64,000 bases of DNA from Pseudomonadota bacterium (GCA_023451735.1 JAEXYH010000096.1:1-64000), one strand, 5' to 3'. Counted from the stretch's first letter, positions 43,618 to 52,608 are shown. Program-made: numbers and translations. The notes: generated by a model not told the origin, from the letters alone.

Positions 43618-44127
43618 CTACACGTCATCAGCGGGCGGCAGGCTTTCGTCGCGGCCCCGCATTTTCTTCAGGAATTCCTTCACCGCCTCACGATTGCCCG
43701 GCGTCAGGTCTTCCATGGCATGGGCGATGCGCGTCGATTGCGGCTCCGATAGGGCAAGCGCTAGTTCCCTTCCGGCCAAAGTGGGGTAAAGGCGTCGCTC
43801 GCGCCTGTCCTGAGCACCTGCCATCTGACGGACGTAGCCGGCCTCGATGAGATGTTTCAGGACCCGCGAGAGGCTCTGCTTGGTAATCTGAAGCGTTTCC
43901 AGAAGGTCACCCACCATCAGCCCGGGCTGGCGGCTGACAAAGTATACGACGCGGTGATGGGCTCGCCCCATGCCAATTCTGGCCAGAATTGCATCCGGAT
44001 CGGAGAGGAAATCGCGATAGGCGAAAAAGAACAATTCGATCGTGTCGAAATCGATCCGGCTTTCATCGACCGCCGGCATGGGCGGCAAGTCTTTCCTGAC
44101 GGGCTTGGCCGCCATTGATCGAGACAC
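43618..44127 (-). CDS. petP: MarR-family regulator, PetP-like
   Basis: A 169-residue winged-helix protein. FFFAYRDFLSDPDAILAR precedes the helix-turn-helix region (LLETLQITKQSLSRVLKHL). It ends with the charged KKMRGRDESLPP. The start is a GTG at 44127 with GGAAAGGA six bases upstream; ATG 44115 has no such site. With the adjacent PetR-like and kinase genes it forms an operon resembling petPR plus a kinase. Confidence 0.77.
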   Translation of the reverse strand: MSRSMAAKPVRKDLPPMPAVDESRIDFDTIELFFFAYRDFLSDPDAILARIGMGRAHHRVVYFVSRQPGLMVGDLLETLQITKQSLSRVLKHLIEAGYVRQMAGAQDRRERRLYPTLAGRELALALSEPQSTRIAHAMEDLTPGNREAVKEFLKKMRGRDESLPPADDV

Positions 44128-44433
44128 GTGCGGTTCCTTTCCAAGATGCGGCGTCGGCAGCGGCGCCACGTATCCTGCGATTGTAATGCGTCGCGTTCGA
44201 TAAAGCGTGATCGGCTTGAACAATCAACAGAATTTGTATGATTTTGACGATCGATAGCGCAGGAGAGATGCCATTCCGTCCTCCGGATGGCAAGGGTAGG
44301 CGATCTTGCCTTGTCGTGAAAATCTCCCAATGGTCGCGGCTTTTCACAATCTGCTCCAATCGCCTCGTTTTCGCATGGCGGAACCTAACGCCGATCTTTT
44401 CATTAACCCGGCAGAGAATTTGGAGAGCTTTTC
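44128..44433. other. Divergent region between the petP-like gene and the small membrane protein
   Basis: 306 bases without a recognised gene. It contains the promoter of the petP-like operon on the minus strand and GGAGAG before ATG 44434. No repeat or structured RNA stands out. Confidence 0.35.
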
Positions 44434-44616
44434 ATGCAGACCTATTCAGCCCTGCCGCCGATCACGATGGACAAGCCGAAGCCACATCCTTTGCGTGCGG
44501 TTTTTGTGACGGTGATCACGCTCAAGCTTGTCGTGTGCGCTTTTCTTCTGGCAAATGCGTCGCTTGCTCCTCCGGTTGCCGCAGACACACGCTATATGGT
44601 TGCTGCCGGAGAGTGA
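44434..44616 (+). CDS. Small single-pass membrane protein
   Basis: A 60-residue protein with one hydrophobic stretch (VTVITLKLVVCAFLLANA, about residues 26-43) and a possible signal-peptide cleavage at VAADTRY. GGAGAG lies seven bases before the ATG. No family is known. It lies 67 bases upstream of the MBL-fold hydrolase on the same strand. Confidence 0.5.
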   Translation: MQTYSALPPITMDKPKPHPLRAVFVTVITLKLVVCAFLLANASLAPPVAADTRYMVAAGE

Positions 44617-44683
44617 ATTTTAGGCTGCTTTCTATTTTTGCAGCCGCTATATCCGGCAGGTAACCAAGCCAAGGTCGGAGAAT

Positions 44684-45376
44684 ATGGGAAAACTTCAAGC
44701 CGGGATCATTCCCGTCACTCCGTTTCAGCAGAATTGCACGATCTTCTTCGATGACGAGACGCGGGAAGGCGTCGTGGTCGATCCCGGTGGCGACATCTCT
44801 CTGATCGAGCAGACGGTTCGGGAGAACGGATTGTCGATCAAGGAAATATGGATCACGCATGGCCATATCGATCATGCCGGCGGCGCAGACGAACTCCGTG
44901 AAATTTTGAAAGTGAAGGTGATCGGCCCGCACGAGGCCGACCTGCCGTTGCTCGAGCGGCTGGAGACGCAGGCTCAATCTTTCGGCGTTAGGATGGAAGC
45001 GCGCAACCTCGTCCCGGATCGCTGGCTTGCCGAGGGCGATACAGTATCCTTTGGTGATCATGTTTTCGAAGTCTATCATTGCCCGGGGCATGCGCCGGGG
45101 CACGTCATCTTCTTCAATCGCGCGCAGCGCTTTGCGCATCTGGGAGATGTGCTTTTCAATGGTTCGGTCGGGCGCACGGATCTGCCTGGAGGCGATCATC
45201 AGACCCTGCTTTCCTCGATCAGAGACAAGGTGCTTCCGCTTGGCGACGAGGTCGGGTTTCTCTGCGGCCACGGGCCGGGCGGACGGATCGGCGAAGAGCG
45301 GAGAAACAATCCCTATCTGCAGGGTATTTATTCGTCCGGCGGAAACGAGCAGGACGAAACGTCTCCCGGTTTATGA
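44684..45376 (+). CDS. Metallo-beta-lactamase-fold hydrolase (glyoxalase II-like)
   Basis: A 230-residue cytosolic protein. The zinc motif is THGHIDHAGG, with downstream His in CPGHAPGHVIF, Asp in HLGDVLFNGS and a terminal His in CGHGPGGRIGEE. This is the YcbL / type II glyoxalase subgroup, hydrolysing thioesters of glutathione or similar. It starts MGKLQAGIIPVTPFQQNC, typical of YcbL, and lacks the C-terminal helical domain of true GloB. Confidence 0.88.
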   Translation: MGKLQAGIIPVTPFQQNCTIFFDDETREGVVVDPGGDISLIEQTVRENGLSIKEIWITHGHIDHAGGADELREILKVKVIGPHEADLPLLERLETQAQSFGVRMEARNLVPDRWLAEGDTVSFGDHVFEVYHCPGHAPGHVIFFNRAQRFAHLGDVLFNGSVGRTDLPGGDHQTLLSSIRDKVLPLGDEVGFLCGHGPGGRIGEERRNNPYLQGIYSSGGNEQDETSPGL

Positions 45377-45447
45377 GGGCATGACATCACGGGGAGATTA
45401 CGACGTTTCACAAGGAGTGTGAGGCGCGTTCTCGAATTCTGTGGCAT

Positions 45448-45472
45448 AAAAAAACCCGGCAATCCTGCCGGG
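45448..45472 (-). terminator. Rho-independent terminator of the cold-shock gene
   Basis: On the minus strand CCCGGC-AGGATT-GCCGGG followed by seven T residues, 29 bases past the stop codon. Confidence 0.85.
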
Positions 45473-45501
45473 CCTCAACTTTGGGTGAAAGCCTCGCAGG
45501 C

Positions 45502-45717
45502 TTAGCCATCGATCTGCAGGTTAACGGCCTTCGGGCCCTTACCGCGGCGATCAGGCTCCGTGTCGAAGCTCACTTTCTGGTTTTCGGAAAGACCGGACAG
45601 GCCAGACGCCTGGACGGCAGAAATGTGGACGAAGATATCGGCGCCGCCATTATCTGGCTTGATGAAGCCGAAGCCTTTGTCGGTATTGAAGAATTTTACA
45701 GTGCCAGTTTCGGCCAT
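45502..45717 (-). CDS. cspA: Cold-shock domain protein
   Basis: A 71-residue single OB-fold RNA/DNA chaperone: GTVKFFNTDKGFGFIKPD carries the RNP1 motif (KGFGFI) and IFVHISAV the RNP2 motif. The ATG at 45717 has AAGGA eight bases upstream; an in-frame upstream start adds a Cys-rich tail not found in the family. The mRNA leader could be long; the promoter-like TTGACA is about 130 bases upstream (45847-45852). Confidence 0.93.
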   Translation of the reverse strand: MAETGTVKFFNTDKGFGFIKPDNGGADIFVHISAVQASGLSGLSENQKVSFDTEPDRRGKGPKAVNLQIDG

Positions 45718-46447
45718 GCAGCAGGTCCTTTTCTCTCTGTCCGTGTTCAGCGCCGGACAGCACAACACTATTGCCCCAAGGGGCGGCGGCAGGCAGTTTT
45801 AAGAAAGGGTCCCTGTGTTACCGCGGTGAATGGTAGGAATAGCTTTTGTCAAATTGCCCCCAATTCTACCGCCCGAAGTTTTGGCGCCTTCGGATCGCAT
45901 TATTATAGGTCTTCCCATGCTCGTAAATTGCCCGAACTTGGGCAGATTGCTGTGTTTATAGGGAATTGGCAAGAAAAAGTTTTGCGAAACTGCGCCGTCA
46001 AGTTGAAAAGCCAAGCCCACGGAAGCCGTTGGAACGCAGGCGTTTTCGCTCCCGGGACAGCTTTGGCGTTAGAGTTCATGTCCGACCATCCTTGATTGTA
46101 TTGAAGAATGGGCCGATTTGGCACAGGTGATCCGGGTGCCGCTTCCGGTCAATCTCTTCGCGTGCACAATAAGGCGATGCAACCGGATGGCAGGCTCACT
46201 GTTCCGCAATTTGGCCGCATTGCTGGTTTCGGCAAATTCAATTTGTGATCTGGTCAGAACCTGGCGACACGAACCTGTCCGCATTTCATTCGCGGTTAGC
46301 TATCTGGTAGCCGTCAGGCGCGAGGCTTCACGGACTTTGATGGATCGCATTCAAGCTTTCCGCTTGAAACGGGGGGCCTCATTCGACATACAACTTCGGG
46401 CGATTTTTTACAGTCGCCGCGTTGCAACAGCTCTCAGGACCTCGATT
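45718..46447. other. Long divergent leader region, cspA and aspartate aminotransferase
   Basis: 730 bases. TTGACA on the minus strand at 45847-45852 could be a cspA -35 element, with no matching -10 box clear. The plus-strand frame of the aminotransferase stays open for 110 codons upstream of 46448 without a family-like protein, so it is leader. No RNA gene was recognised. Confidence 0.4.
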
Positions 46448-47650
46448 ATGGCCTTTCTTGCCGATGCCCTTTCCCGTGTAAAGCCGTCCGCCACCATCGC
46501 CGTTTCGCAAAAAGCGCGTGACCTGAAAGCGAAAGGCCGGGACGTAATCGGTCTTGGAGCCGGCGAGCCGGATTTCGACACGCCCGATAACGTCAAGCAG
46601 GCGGCGATCGACGCGATCAACCGCGGCGAAACGAAGTATACGCCGGTTTCGGGTATCCCTGAATTGCGCAAGGCGATCGCGGCAAAGTTCAAGCGTGAGA
46701 ACGGCCTCGATTACGACTGGCAGCAGACAATCGTGGGCACCGGCGGAAAGCAGATTCTTTTCAATGCCTTCATGGCAACGCTTAACCCGGGCGACGAAGT
46801 CGTCATCCCGGCTCCCTATTGGGTGTCCTATCCGGAAATGGTGGCCCTTTGCGGTGGCACTCCGGTTTCGGTTTCCACCAAGCAGGAAAACAATTTCAAG
46901 CTGACGGCAGAAGAACTCGAAAGCGTTATCACACCGAAGACGAAGTGGTTCATCTTCAACTCACCGTCCAACCCGACGGGTGCTGCCTACAGCGCGGCCG
47001 AGCTCAAAGCCTTGACCGACGTCCTGCTCAAGCATCCGCATGTCTGGATCCTGACAGACGACATGTACGAGCACCTGACCTTCGGCGATTTCAAGTTTGC
47101 CACGCCGGTGGAAGTCGAGCCAAAGCTCTATGACCGCACGCTGACGATGAACGGCGTGTCTAAAGCCTATGCGATGACCGGCTGGCGTATCGGTTATGCT
47201 GCCGGTCCGTTGCAGCTGATCAAGGCGATGGACATGATCCAGGGCCAACAGACATCCGGTGCGTCCTCGATCGCCCAGTGGGCTGCCGTGGAAGCGCTCA
47301 ACGGTCCGCAGGATTTCGTGGCCAAGAACAAGGCGATCTTCGAAGGCCGCCGTGACCTTGTCGTATCGATGCTGAACCAGGCGACCGGCATCGTTTGCCC
47401 CAAGCCGGAAGGCGCTTTTTACGTCTACCCGTCCTGCGCCGGCCTGATCGGCAAGACCGCGCCTTCGGGCAAGGTCATCGAGACGGACGAAGACTTCGTC
47501 TCCGAACTTCTCGAAACTGAAGGTGTTGCCGTCGTTCACGGTTCGGCATTCGGACTTGGCCCGAACTTCCGCATCTCCTACGCGACTTCGGAAGAGTTGC
47601 TGGAAGAAGCCTGCAAGCGTATCCAGCGTTTTGCCGCGTCCTGCAAATAA
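46448..47650 (+). CDS. aspC: Pyridoxal-phosphate aspartate aminotransferase (class Ib)
   Basis: A 400-residue aminotransferase transferring amino groups between aspartate and 2-oxoglutarate. Family blocks: LGAGEPDFDTPDNVK, SPSNPTGAAYS, DDMYEHLTFGDF and the PLP lysine in NGVSKAYAMTGWRIGYAAG (the K in SKAYAM). The length matches the alphaproteobacterial class Ib enzyme. A strong terminator follows. The upstream open extension is rejected because the family starts at MAFLADALSRV. Confidence 0.92.
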   Translation: MAFLADALSRVKPSATIAVSQKARDLKAKGRDVIGLGAGEPDFDTPDNVKQAAIDAINRGETKYTPVSGIPELRKAIAAKFKRENGLDYDWQQTIVGTGGKQILFNAFMATLNPGDEVVIPAPYWVSYPEMVALCGGTPVSVSTKQENNFKLTAEELESVITPKTKWFIFNSPSNPTGAAYSAAELKALTDVLLKHPHVWILTDDMYEHLTFGDFKFATPVEVEPKLYDRTLTMNGVSKAYAMTGWRIGYAAGPLQLIKAMDMIQGQQTSGASSIAQWAAVEALNGPQDFVAKNKAIFEGRRDLVVSMLNQATGIVCPKPEGAFYVYPSCAGLIGKTAPSGKVIETDEDFVSELLETEGVAVVHGSAFGLGPNFRISYATSEELLEEACKRIQRFAASCK

Positions 47651-47676
47651 TCGCCGACGCATAATGCTTTAGATAT

Positions 47677-47712
47677 GCAAAGCCCGCGGGAAACCGCGGG
47701 CTTTGCTGTTTT
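47677..47712 (+). terminator. Rho-independent terminator of aspC
   Basis: GCAAAGCCCGCGG-GAAA-CCGCGGGCTTTGC, a 13-bp perfect stem with a stable GAAA loop and TGTTTT behind it. It is symmetrical, so it can also stop the convergent sugar dehydrogenase gene. Confidence 0.9.
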
Positions 47713-47739
47713 GAGGCTCAGCACAGAGCCAGTTGATGC

Positions 47740-48963
47740 TCAGGCTTTCGTCAGTCTGATGATCGATGAGGACCCGCTACGCGTTTCTGTCACGGCATAG
47801 ACCGCGCCATCCGGGCCGACCTTCACGTCGCGGATCCGGGCATCAAGTGGTACGCGCTCCTCATGAGTCACCCTGTCACCGTCCATATGAAGAATGACGA
47901 TGCCCTGGCTGACGAGGCCGCCGACAAGGAAGGCACCTTTCCATTCGGGGATTGCATCGCCGTCATAAAAGGCCATGCCCGAGGGCGCTATTACCGGATC
48001 CCAGTAATAAGCGGGTTGTTCTGTCTCGGCTTTTTGCGTGATGCCATCGCCGACCTTGCTGCCGCTATATTCGACGCCATAGGTCACTTCCGGCCAGCCA
48101 TAGTTCTTGCCAGGCTCGGGTCGGTTCAATTCGTCGCCGCCGCGTGGGCCATGCTCGATGGTCCAGAGCCGTCCCTGGCCGTCGAGAGCAGCGGATTGCA
48201 TGTTGCGATGGCCGAGGCTCCATATTTCGGGCTGGGCACCTTCAGTGCCGACGAACGGGTTGTCAGGCAGCGCTTGGCCCGATGCGTCGATACGGAAGAC
48301 CTTGCCAAAACCGCTGGCAAGGTCCTGTGCCTGGACGCGCGGTTGGCGGTCTGAGCGTTCTCCGACCGTCACGTAGAGCTCGTTGTTAGGACCGAAAACC
48401 AATCGCGACCCGAAATGCTTGTTGCCGTCATAGGTGGGCATCTGGCGGAAAATGACGTTGACGTTTTCCAGTTTGCCGCCACCATTTGCGTCGGGCACGA
48501 GCCTGGCCGACGCGACCGAGGTGCCGTTGCCGTCATCGCGAGGTTCCGCGTAGGAGAAGAAGATCAGGCCCGAGGTGCCGTAGTCCGGTGCGAGAGCGAC
48601 ATCGAGCAAACCGCCTTGGCCGCCAAAGGCCACTTTGGGCACGCCCGAGATCGCCGGGCCTGCATCGCCCTCTTCCGAGATGATATGCATCGCGCCCTGC
48701 TTGGCGGTCACCAGCATTCGCCCATCCGGCAGAAATTCCATCGCCCAGAGATGCGGCAGATCTTCGGCAACCACTTCGGTAGCAATTTTCGGCATCGATG
48801 CGGGCTGTGGTGCGCGCGTCTGGTTTTCGAAGGAGGGTTGCTGGTCGGGGGCGTTGGCGCGTTTCGTTTCGGCAGGCTGGCCTACAGTCTGGGCCAAGGT
48901 CGGAATGGAGATGAGTGCGGATGAAATAACGGAGCAGGCTAACAGGAGGCTGAGGCGTTTCAT
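47740..48963 (-). CDS. PQQ-dependent aldose sugar dehydrogenase (YliI/Asd family)
   Basis: A 407-residue secreted beta-propeller: signal peptide (MKRLSLLLACSVISSALIS), then LPHLWAMEFLPDGRMLVT, GGQGGLLDVALAPDY, GHRNMQSAALD and EHGPRGGDELN, typical of soluble PQQ sugar dehydrogenases acting in the periplasm. The ATG at 48963 has AGGGAG upstream. No PQQ synthesis genes are in the window, so the enzyme would depend on imported or remotely made cofactor. Confidence 0.88.
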   Translation of the reverse strand: MKRLSLLLACSVISSALISIPTLAQTVGQPAETKRANAPDQQPSFENQTRAPQPASMPKIATEVVAEDLPHLWAMEFLPDGRMLVTAKQGAMHIISEEGDAGPAISGVPKVAFGGQGGLLDVALAPDYGTSGLIFFSYAEPRDDGNGTSVASARLVPDANGGGKLENVNVIFRQMPTYDGNKHFGSRLVFGPNNELYVTVGERSDRQPRVQAQDLASGFGKVFRIDASGQALPDNPFVGTEGAQPEIWSLGHRNMQSAALDGQGRLWTIEHGPRGGDELNRPEPGKNYGWPEVTYGVEYSGSKVGDGITQKAETEQPAYYWDPVIAPSGMAFYDGDAIPEWKGAFLVGGLVSQGIVILHMDGDRVTHEERVPLDARIRDVKVGPDGAVYAVTETRSGSSSIIRLTKA

Positions 48964-49127
48964 TCTATCTCCCTTCAAAATGGACTGCGCTTCAGATAGG
49001 GCGGCGAGACGGCAGAGCCGAACACGTGCCGATCAAGTTTAGTTTATGGGGCCGACTGGTAGGAACCGGAACTTCAGAGGTCGAATCAGGAAGCACGTTC
49101 AAGAGTTTGATGCTGCTAGATTTGGCG

Positions 49128-50270
49128 TCATAGACCTAGGACCGTCAGCATGACGAAGGTGGCGAAAAGCACGAAATGGGTCATGCCTTCGATCGCGTTG
49201 GTCTGCCCATCATTAAGGTTGATCGCTGCGACGATGAGGGTGATCGCGACCATGACCGTCTGGACTGGCGTCATTGCCATGATGAAGGGCTGCCCGGTGT
49301 AGAGCGCTATCGCTTCCATGACTGGCACAGTTAGGATGACGGTCGAGAGCGAAGCGCCCATGGCGATATTGACAACCGATTGCATGCGGTTCTTCAGCGC
49401 TGCGCGAAGAGCGGTCAGAATTTCGGGGGCCGCTGAGATCGAAGCCACGACAACGGCCATCAGCGCGGGCGGGGCACCCGTTCCCTCCAATCCCTCGTTG
49501 AGGAAGGCCGACATGAATTCCGCCAGGAAACCGATGATCAATACGCCAACCAGAATGATGGCGATGGAGACGGCGGCAGGCTCGTGGCTGGCTTCGTCCT
49601 GAGGTGTGGCTGTCGGCTGCGGGCCTTTCTCAGCAATGGTCTTCGAAGCAGGTGCCGAGGTGGAGGCGCCGCCCGCACGGGTATAGCTGTAACTGAAGAA
49701 ATAGCTGTGCGTGCCGACCTGCATGCGCAAAAACAGAGCATAGAGCGCGATCATAGCTGCGATGGTGAAAGCGGAATAATAATGCCACTTCGCTTCCGGG
49801 ATGAACTCGGGAACGATCATCGATATGCCCATGGCCGTCAGGATCATGGCGCTGTAGGTTCGGCTTGAGTCGTCGTTATAAGGCTGCTCGCCGTGCCTGA
49901 GGCCACCGAGCAGCGCTGCAAGCCCGAGGATGCCGTTGATATCCAGCATGACTGCCGAATAAATCGTATCGCGTACCAATGTGGGCGAGCTATTGCTACC
50001 CATCATGATCGCGAGGATCAGGACCTCCACCGCAACTGCCGAGAGCGTCAAGATCATCGTGCCGTAGGGATCGCCGACCTTATGGGCCAGTACTTCCGCA
50101 TGATGGGCGACACGGGTGGACGCCATTACGATAACGACGATAAGGGCGCAGGCCGCAATCATCGATATCGTTTGTCCCTGATCAAGGAGGGTGTGTTCAA
50201 ACAGGTAGGACAGGATCGCAAATCCAAATGCGATGAGAAGGAAAATCTCCTGTTTGAAAAGTGCCATCAT
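49128..50270 (-). CDS. Ca2+/H+ antiporter, ChaA type
   Basis: A 380-residue inner-membrane cation antiporter (CaCA superfamily) with about eleven helices. The two alpha repeats carry acidic residues: LSAVAVEVLILAIM and VASISAAPEILTALRAALKNR. A hydrophilic loop (ASKTIAEKGPQPTATPQDE) splits them. The start is set at ATG 50270; the upstream GTG at 50291 lacks a ribosome site. It exports Ca2+ or Na+ at high pH in E. coli ChaA. Confidence 0.85.
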   Translation of the reverse strand: MMALFKQEIFLLIAFGFAILSYLFEHTLLDQGQTISMIAACALIVVIVMASTRVAHHAEVLAHKVGDPYGTMILTLSAVAVEVLILAIMMGSNSSPTLVRDTIYSAVMLDINGILGLAALLGGLRHGEQPYNDDSSRTYSAMILTAMGISMIVPEFIPEAKWHYYSAFTIAAMIALYALFLRMQVGTHSYFFSYSYTRAGGASTSAPASKTIAEKGPQPTATPQDEASHEPAAVSIAIILVGVLIIGFLAEFMSAFLNEGLEGTGAPPALMAVVVASISAAPEILTALRAALKNRMQSVVNIAMGASLSTVILTVPVMEAIALYTGQPFIMAMTPVQTVMVAITLIVAAINLNDGQTNAIEGMTHFVLFATFVMLTVLGL

Positions 50271-50490
50271 TCCGAGCGCGCTCCTGTTCACGGTGGAGAT
50301 CTAACGCTGCAGCGCACCGCATCAAGCGCCCTTTGCCACGGGGTCAAGCATTTGCGCTATTTGAATGATAATGCCATTATTTCTTCCGTGGCCTGGAACT
50401 CTGCGGCGGTCTTTCGCATCTTCACCATGGTGCCGTAAGCGGAGAGCTTTTCCGACATGTAAGTGATGCGGCCACGCGTAAGGAGGAATT

Positions 50491-50757
50491 ATGACCAAGG
50501 TCGTTTACAAGATCGTGCCGCATGACGGCGGTTGGGCCTATCGTCTCGGCGATGTTTTCTCCGAGACATTTCCGACCCGCTCGGATGCGCTACAGGCCGC
50601 GCGCATCGTGGCTGCAGAGCAGCAAGTCGGTGGCGAACCGGAAGAGATCAGCTGGCAGGACGACAAGGGTGTCTGGCACAGCGAGCACAGCGACGGGGGC
50701 GATCGCCCTGAAGCAGAGGTTCAGGACGGGGAGGGAGAGCAGGCCAGCGCGCGCTGA
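50491..50757 (+). CDS. DUF2188-family small protein
   Basis: An 88-residue acidic protein with the DUF2188 core (VVYKIVPHDGGWAYRLGDVFS, then FPTRSDALQAARIVA). Function unknown. AAGGAGGA precedes the ATG. Divergent from the antiporter gene and convergent with nemA. Confidence 0.72.
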   Translation: MTKVVYKIVPHDGGWAYRLGDVFSETFPTRSDALQAARIVAAEQQVGGEPEEISWQDDKGVWHSEHSDGGDRPEAEVQDGEGEQASAR

Positions 50758-50797
50758 CAGCGTTTGCTCTGCTCTGTGGTGAAGGCTCGCATAAAGC

Positions 50798-50821
50798 AAA
50801 AAGGGCCGCATCTTGCGGCCC
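50798..50821 (-). terminator. Rho-independent terminator of the old yellow enzyme gene
   Basis: GGGCCGCA-AGA-TGCGGCCC on the minus strand, followed by TTTTT. Nineteen bases past the nemA stop, it is shared with the convergent DUF2188 gene. Confidence 0.85.
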
Positions 50822-50839
50822 CAATCTGGCTTACGTCCC

Positions 50840-51961
50840 TCAGGCTACGGCCTCGAGGGCCGGGTAGTCGGTATAGCCCTTGGCGCCGCCGCCATAGAAG
50901 GTGGTGTTATCCGGTGTGTTCAACGGAGCATTCGCCTCGAAACGCGCGACAAGGTCGGGGTTGGCGATGAACAGCTTGCCGAAGGCAACAGCATCCGCAT
51001 AGCCGTTCTCGACAGCTTGTTCGGCCGTATCCTTCTCATAACCGTTATTGACCAGCCAGGCGCCGGCGCCGCCAGCCTTGCGATAGATATCCTTCAGCTG
51101 ATGATAATCGAACGGCTTCTCGCCTTGGGTGAAGCTGCGGTCACCGCCGGTTGCGCCTTCGATCACGTGAATGAAGGAGAGTCCGCGCGAGCCAAGTTCC
51201 TCGACGAGTTGGTTAAAGACAGCCTGAGGCTGGCGCTCGGTGATGCCGTTGGCCGGCGTGACCGGGGAGAGGCGGATGCCGACGCGACCGGCGCCGATTT
51301 CCCTGGCGACAGCGTCAACGACTTCGAGCGCGAAGCGCACCCGGTTTTCGATCGAGCCGCCGTATTCATCAGTCCGCTGGTTGGCGCCGTCCTTGAGGAA
51401 CTGGTCTATCAGGTAGCCGTTCGCGCCGTGGATTTCGACGCCATCGAAACCGGCATCGATCGCTGCCCGGGCGCCCTTGGCATAGTCGGCGACGATGCCT
51501 GAGATTTCAGTGGTTTCCAGAGCGCGGGGAGCCGAGGTCTCGGCAAAGGCACCGTTGCCGTTCTCGTCAATGATATAGGTCTTGCCGCCGGCCGGGATCG
51601 CGGAAGGGGCAACAGGGGCCGCACCATTCGGCTGTAGCGAGACATGCGATACACGGCCCACATGCCAAATCTGGGTAACGATCTTGCCACCCTTCTTGTG
51701 AACGGCATCCGTCACCTTTTTCCAACCTGCGACGGCTTCCGGGAGATACAGGCCTGGGACATCGGCGTAACCCTGGCCCTGCTGCGTCACGGGCGTGCCT
51801 TCGGTGATCAGGAGCCCGGCTGAAGCGCGCTGTTCGTAATAGGCCGCATTGAGGTCGTTCGGGATCGCCTTGGGAGAGCGATTGCGCGTCAGCGGCGCCA
51901 TGACGATCCTGTTGGCCAATTCGATGTCACCAAACTTCACCGGGTCGAAGAGTGTGGTCAT
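50840..51961 (-). CDS. nemA: Old yellow enzyme family alkene reductase
   Basis: A 373-residue FMN flavoprotein reducing alkenes, quinones and nitro-compounds with NAD(P)H. Blocks present: RIVMAPLTRNRS at the N-terminus, IWHVGRVSH, GVEIHGANGYLIDQFLKDG and NEYGGSIENR-like TDEYGGSIENR. It follows an ArsR-type regulator by 60 bases on the same strand, a pairing like NemR-NemA in other bacteria, so it is probably induced by electrophiles or oxidants. Confidence 0.9.
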   Translation of the reverse strand: MTTLFDPVKFGDIELANRIVMAPLTRNRSPKAIPNDLNAAYYEQRASAGLLITEGTPVTQQGQGYADVPGLYLPEAVAGWKKVTDAVHKKGGKIVTQIWHVGRVSHVSLQPNGAAPVAPSAIPAGGKTYIIDENGNGAFAETSAPRALETTEISGIVADYAKGARAAIDAGFDGVEIHGANGYLIDQFLKDGANQRTDEYGGSIENRVRFALEVVDAVAREIGAGRVGIRLSPVTPANGITERQPQAVFNQLVEELGSRGLSFIHVIEGATGGDRSFTQGEKPFDYHQLKDIYRKAGGAGAWLVNNGYEKDTAEQAVENGYADAVAFGKLFIANPDLVARFEANAPLNTPDNTTFYGGGAKGYTDYPALEAVA

Positions 51962-52021
51962 TGCGGAAGTCCTTTGCCTTGGCTTGGAATAAGGGGAGGA
52001 GGGGCTTGAAAGCGGTTTGGA

Positions 52022-52324
52022 TCAGAGCGTGGATTTCAACTCATTCAGGAAGGACGCAATGTTTTGCTCGTCGCGACTGTAGAATGCCCACTGACCAACC
52101 CGATTCGTCTTGAGTAGTCCTGCCTTTTCGAGCGTGGCAAGATGGGCGGAGACTGTCGATTGGGACAGGCCGCATTTCCTTTCGAACTGGTTGGCGCAGA
52201 TGCCCATTTCGAGAGGGTGAGCCTGGTCGCAAAAATGCCGATCAGGCTCTCTCATCCATTCCAGAAAAGATACCCTTACCGGATGAGCCAGCGCTTTTAG
52301 AATTTCCGTCTTGTCCATTGTCAT
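52022..52324 (-). CDS. ArsR/SmtB-family repressor
   Basis: A 100-residue winged-helix repressor. KALAHPVRVSFLEWM starts the fold; the recognition helix is SQSTVSAHLATLEKAGLL. Cys residues (HFCDQAHP, GICANQFERKCGL) could bind metal or react with an electrophile, so redox sensing is plausible. A perfect 12-bp inverted repeat overlaps its start codon, fitting autorepression. It probably controls nemA downstream. Confidence 0.85.
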   Translation of the reverse strand: MTMDKTEILKALAHPVRVSFLEWMREPDRHFCDQAHPLEMGICANQFERKCGLSQSTVSAHLATLEKAGLLKTNRVGQWAFYSRDEQNIASFLNELKSTL

Positions 52325-52354
52325 CTACATATCGCTTTCATCCGATATGTAGAT
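52323..52354 (-). promoter_or_regulatory. ArsR-type operator over the regulator start
   Basis: ATCTACATATCG and CGATATGTAGAT are perfect 12-bp arms around an 8-base spacer. The repeat begins in the start codon of the ArsR gene and reaches upstream to a TTGACC hexamer at 52375-52380, so bound repressor would block RNA polymerase. Confidence 0.8.
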
Positions 52355-52378
52355 CGTTTTTTTTCGATTTAAAGGGTC

Positions 52379-52488
52379 AAAAAAATCGGGCCAGCGGATT
52401 TCTCCGCGGCCCGTCAAGTGTGAAGGTCAAATAACCTCCAGAGGGGAACAGCCGAGGCGAATGGCGGGAAACCATCAGGCCGTCGACT
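52379..52488 (-). ncRNA. abcR: AbcR-type small RNA, distal copy
   Basis: About 110 bases on the minus strand, no ORF. The promoter-like pair is TTGTAG-17-CATATT (52523-52495); the 5' end is predicted near 52488. It shares the core CTGTTCCCCTCTGGAGGTT with the proximal copy, where CCTC-TGGAGG is the exposed element. The 3' end is a terminator hairpin (CGGGCCGCGGA-GAAA-TCCGCTGGCCCG) followed by seven T. Known AbcR RNAs are tandem, Hfq-bound and repress ABC-transporter mRNAs at their Shine-Dalgarno site. Confidence 0.75.
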
Positions 52489-52608
52489 GATCTCAATATG
52501 GGTTTTCATACCGTTTTCTACAAGGGGCTTGGTGAAGATATTAAACGCAGGGATGTATTTAGGGCTGCTGCAGATTGGCGCAGTTCCGTCTGGGCACCGA
52601 AAAAAGGC

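Noticed and set aside
46118..46447. 110-codon N-terminal extension of the aminotransferase
   Set aside because: The extension has no resemblance to the family, and the ATG at 46448 gives the normal protein.
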